From positions 1 to 22,848 of the forward strand of contig JAHHSN010000022.1 in NCBI GenBank assembly GCA_020025195.1: DNA of 22,848 nt, written 5' to 3'. Shown here piece by piece: positions 21,143 through 22,848 of this stretch (its first letter is position 1; each line of letters opens with the position of its first letter). Below the pieces are notes generated by a model. It was not told the origin of the DNA, ran no database searches, and was given only the letters and a program-made list of their open reading frames with translations. The DNA comes from Angelakisella sp. GTDB taxonomy: Bacteria; Bacillota; Clostridia; Oscillospirales; Ruminococcaceae. Position numbers and translations under genes: made by a program.

Positions 21143-22240
21143 ATGAAAACCGAACTCAAAAACAAAGTGGTTACCGTCCTCATGGCGGTGCTTGTCGGCG
21201 CGGGCTTTCTGCTCTGCCTGTTCTTTCCCAAGGAAACCTACTCCGAGAGCGAACGGCGCAAGCTCGCCCCCCTGCCGGAGCTCTCGGCCTCGGCGGTCTT
21301 TTCCGGGCGCTACACCCGGGACTTTGAGGCCTACACCCTCGACGCCTTCCCCTTCCGGGATGCCTTCCGCCGGGTGAAGGCGCTCACCGCCGCCAACCTG
21401 TTCCTCCGGCAGGACAACAACGGCATCTACCTCGCGGACGGCTTCCTTTCCGCCGTGCAGTACCCCATGAAGGAAGCCTCCCTTGACCGTGCCGTTTCCC
21501 GCTTCCGCTATTTCGCCGAGACCTATCTCGATGATTCCAACACCATCTATTTCTCGGTCATTCCGGATAAAAACTGCTTCCTTGCGGCAGAGAGCGGGCA
21601 CCTTTCGATGGATTACCCCCTCTTTGAGGAGCGGATGCGGGAGAAGATGGATTTTGCCGTCTATATCCCCATCAGCGACCTTCTGGAGCGGGACGACTTC
21701 TACTTTACCGATACCCACTGGAGGCAGGAGCGCATCACCGACGTTGCCGAGCGGCTGGCCGCCGGGATGGGCACGGTCCTTTCCGGAAGCTACACCGAAA
21801 AGACGCTGGACAAGGCTTTTTACGGTGTGTACCACGGGCAGTCGGCGCTTCCCCTCCCCCCGGAGGAGATCCACTATCTCACCAGTGAGATTCTGGAGGG
21901 CTGCACCGTCTGGGACTATCAGAACAACCGCGAGATTCCGGTCTATGATATGGAGCGCGGCCACGGGCGGGACCCCTATGAGCTGTTCCTCGGCGGCCCC
22001 CTCTCCCTCCTGAAGGTGGAAAACCCCGCCGGTCCCGCGGGAAAGCGGCTTCTCCTGTTCCGGGATTCCTTTGGTTCCAGCATTGCCCCGCTTCTGGTGA
22101 GTGGTTACTCCGAGATCATTCTGGCGGATATCCGGTATATCCAGCCGGACATCCTCGGCAAGATGCTGGAGACGGAGGGTGCGGACGTGCTGTTCCTTTA
22201 CAGCACCATGGTGCTCAATAACAGCGAGACCATAAAATGA
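21143..22240 (+). CDS. DHHW/AlgX-like extracytoplasmic partner of the acyltransferase
   Basis: This 365-residue protein has a short basic start, one membrane anchor (about residues 9-28) and a large outside domain. It carries FTDTHW (D190-T191-H192-W193), matching the DxHW motif, and FRDSFGSS with S309. Together these are the Asp-His/Ser elements of the SGNH-like hydrolase/acetyltransferase fold of AlgJ/AlgX and DHHW proteins. Such proteins accept acyl groups exported by an MBOAT partner and place them on a polysaccharide. The N-terminal part (FPKETYSESERRKLAPLPEL...DAFPFRDAFRRVK) is also typical of the family. Start ATG has TAAGGAGGGA upstream, and the gene follows the MBOAT gene by 12 bases. 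A terminator lies about 55 bases after the stop. Confidence 0.92.
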   Translation: MKTELKNKVVTVLMAVLVGAGFLLCLFFPKETYSESERRKLAPLPELSASAVFSGRYTRDFEAYTLDAFPFRDAFRRVKALTAANLFLRQDNNGIYLADGFLSAVQYPMKEASLDRAVSRFRYFAETYLDDSNTIYFSVIPDKNCFLAAESGHLSMDYPLFEERMREKMDFAVYIPISDLLERDDFYFTDTHWRQERITDVAERLAAGMGTVLSGSYTEKTLDKAFYGVYHGQSALPLPPEEIHYLTSEILEGCTVWDYQNNREIPVYDMERGHGRDPYELFLGGPLSLLKVENPAGPAGKRLLLFRDSFGSSIAPLLVSGYSEIILADIRYIQPDILGKMLETEGADVLFLYSTMVLNNSETIK

Positions 22241-22296
22241 GGAAAGGGCAAGGCCCCGATCCGTTTCATTCCACATTCCCGGCGTAAGCTGTGGAA

Positions 22297-22329
22297 AAAA
22301 GGCAGGCAGACGGCCTGCCTTTTCTTTTA
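22297..22329 (+). terminator. Terminator of the acyltransferase operon
   Basis: AAAAGGCAGGC and GCCTGCCTTTT form an 11-bp stem with an AGACG loop, followed by CTTTT. An A-run on the other side makes it usable in both directions. Confidence 0.88.
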
Positions 22330-22413
22330 GGGCGGCCTGCCGCGCCCGGGGCGCCGCACCATCCGAAAACCCGCTTGGTTCCGGGCTTTTTCCGCTATGT
22401 TAAAAAGCGTTGC

Positions 22414-22442
22414 TTGCCGTGGGAGGACCCCGGCACTATAAT
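22414..22442 (+). promoter_or_regulatory. Promoter of the XRE-type regulator gene
   Basis: TTGCCG (22414-22419) and a perfect TATAAT (22437-22442) are 17 bases apart, about 30 bases before the start codon. The leader is short. Confidence 0.78.
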
Positions 22443-22471
22443 GGGGGCATACCAGAAAGGAGATTTTCCGT

Positions 22472-22848
22472 ATGCTTGGAGAAAACATCAGAAACAAAAG
22501 AAAAGCCATGGGCCTCAGCCAGGAGGAGCTGGCCCTTAAATTAAATGTGGTGCGGCAGACCGTTTCCAAATGGGAGCAGGGCATCTCGGTGCCGGACAGC
22601 GAGCTGCTCATCGAGCTTTCCCACGCGCTGGATACCCCCGTCAATGAGCTGCTCGGCGAAACGGCGGAGCCGGCCGAGGCCGATACCGTTCAGGCACTTT
22701 CGGAGAAGCTGGAGCTGGTGAATCTCCAGCTGGCCCGCAAAACCGAACGCTCCCGCCGCTTCTGGCGCGCCTTTTCCATCGGGCTGGGAATCGCCGCCAT
22801 CCTGCTCCTTACCGCGACGCTCGTGCTTTACTTCACCCTCTTTCATTC
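22472..22848 (+). CDS. XRE-family DNA-binding regulator with C-terminal membrane segment (cut by window end)
   Basis: The visible 125 residues begin MLGENIRNKRKAMGLSQEEL and contain a complete helix-turn-helix of the Cro/CI type: LSQEELALKLNVVRQTVSKWEQGISVPD, then LLIELSHALDTPVNELLG. An acidic linker and a short predicted coiled part (VQALSEKLELVNLQLARKTERSRR, about 73-96) follow. A hydrophobic segment begins at about residue 98 (FWRAFSIGLGIAAILLLTATLVLYFTLF), so the protein is probably membrane-tethered. The start has AGAAAGGAGAT upstream. The gene runs past the window end, so its length and any sensor domain are unknown. Targets are unknown. Confidence 0.9.
   Translation, partial: MLGENIRNKRKAMGLSQEELALKLNVVRQTVSKWEQGISVPDSELLIELSHALDTPVNELLGETAEPAEADTVQALSEKLELVNLQLARKTERSRRFWRAFSIGLGIAAILLLTATLVLYFTLFH

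Noticed and set aside
19715..22276. Very long open frame (about 850 codons) on the minus strand opposite the MBOAT and DHHW genes
   Set aside because: It is antisense to two clear genes, its translation is low-complexity and charged with no recognisable motif, and it arises from GC-rich third codon positions on the real strand.

Overview
The window reads as a chromosomal segment of an anaerobic, GC-rich Gram-positive bacterium, most likely a clostridium of the Oscillospiraceae/Ruminococcaceae type. The reasons are AGGAGG-type ribosome binding sites, lipobox lipoproteins without an outer-membrane system, a four-cysteine ribosomal protein L33, TmcAL, acetate kinase, an [FeFe]-hydrogenase-like protein, and a YesM/AraC-type two-component pair. 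The taxonomic call is inference. I see no insertion sequence, phage gene or CRISPR array.

Left part (131-8800). A leftward operon encodes an iron/polyamine-type ABC importer: a lipoprotein binding protein, a fused double permease and an unusually long ATPase. A hairpin lies between the binding-protein gene and the permease gene. Divergent from it is a rightward, overlapping three-gene operon: a second AfuA-like binding lipoprotein, a YesM-type sensor kinase and an AraC-type response regulator. The simplest reading is a three-component sensor that controls the importer across the shared intergenic region.

Middle left (8799-9729). On the minus strand lie acpP with its own promoter, then tRNA-Thr(TGT) and tRNA-Tyr(GTA) behind a near-consensus promoter. 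After them comes a gene-free stretch of about 260 bases with successive hairpins, ending in a perfect GC palindrome with a T-run on the minus strand.

Middle (9860-13182). A five-gene rightward operon carries a DRTGG-domain protein, an RsbW-like ATPase, an [FeFe]-hydrogenase-like iron-sulfur protein, a second DRTGG protein and a PHP-domain phosphoesterase. The hydrogenase-like protein keeps the cysteines expected to hold the H-cluster but has alanine at the proton-relay cysteine position. That favours a sensory or regulatory role over bulk H2 production. This is the most interesting system in the window.

Middle right (13209-15754). The leftward rpmG-secE-nusG-rplK-rplA operon runs from one strong promoter and ends at a terminator directly after rplA, so rplJ-rplL do not follow it.

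Right part (15915-22848). A small DUF378 membrane protein converges on ackA. ackA and tmcAL diverge from two head-on, overlapping promoters that share a 20-bp perfect palindrome. Then come a small lipoprotein, an MBOAT acyltransferase with a DHHW/AlgX-like partner (a likely cell-surface polymer acylation pair), and the start of an XRE-type regulator with a C-terminal membrane segment, cut by the window end.
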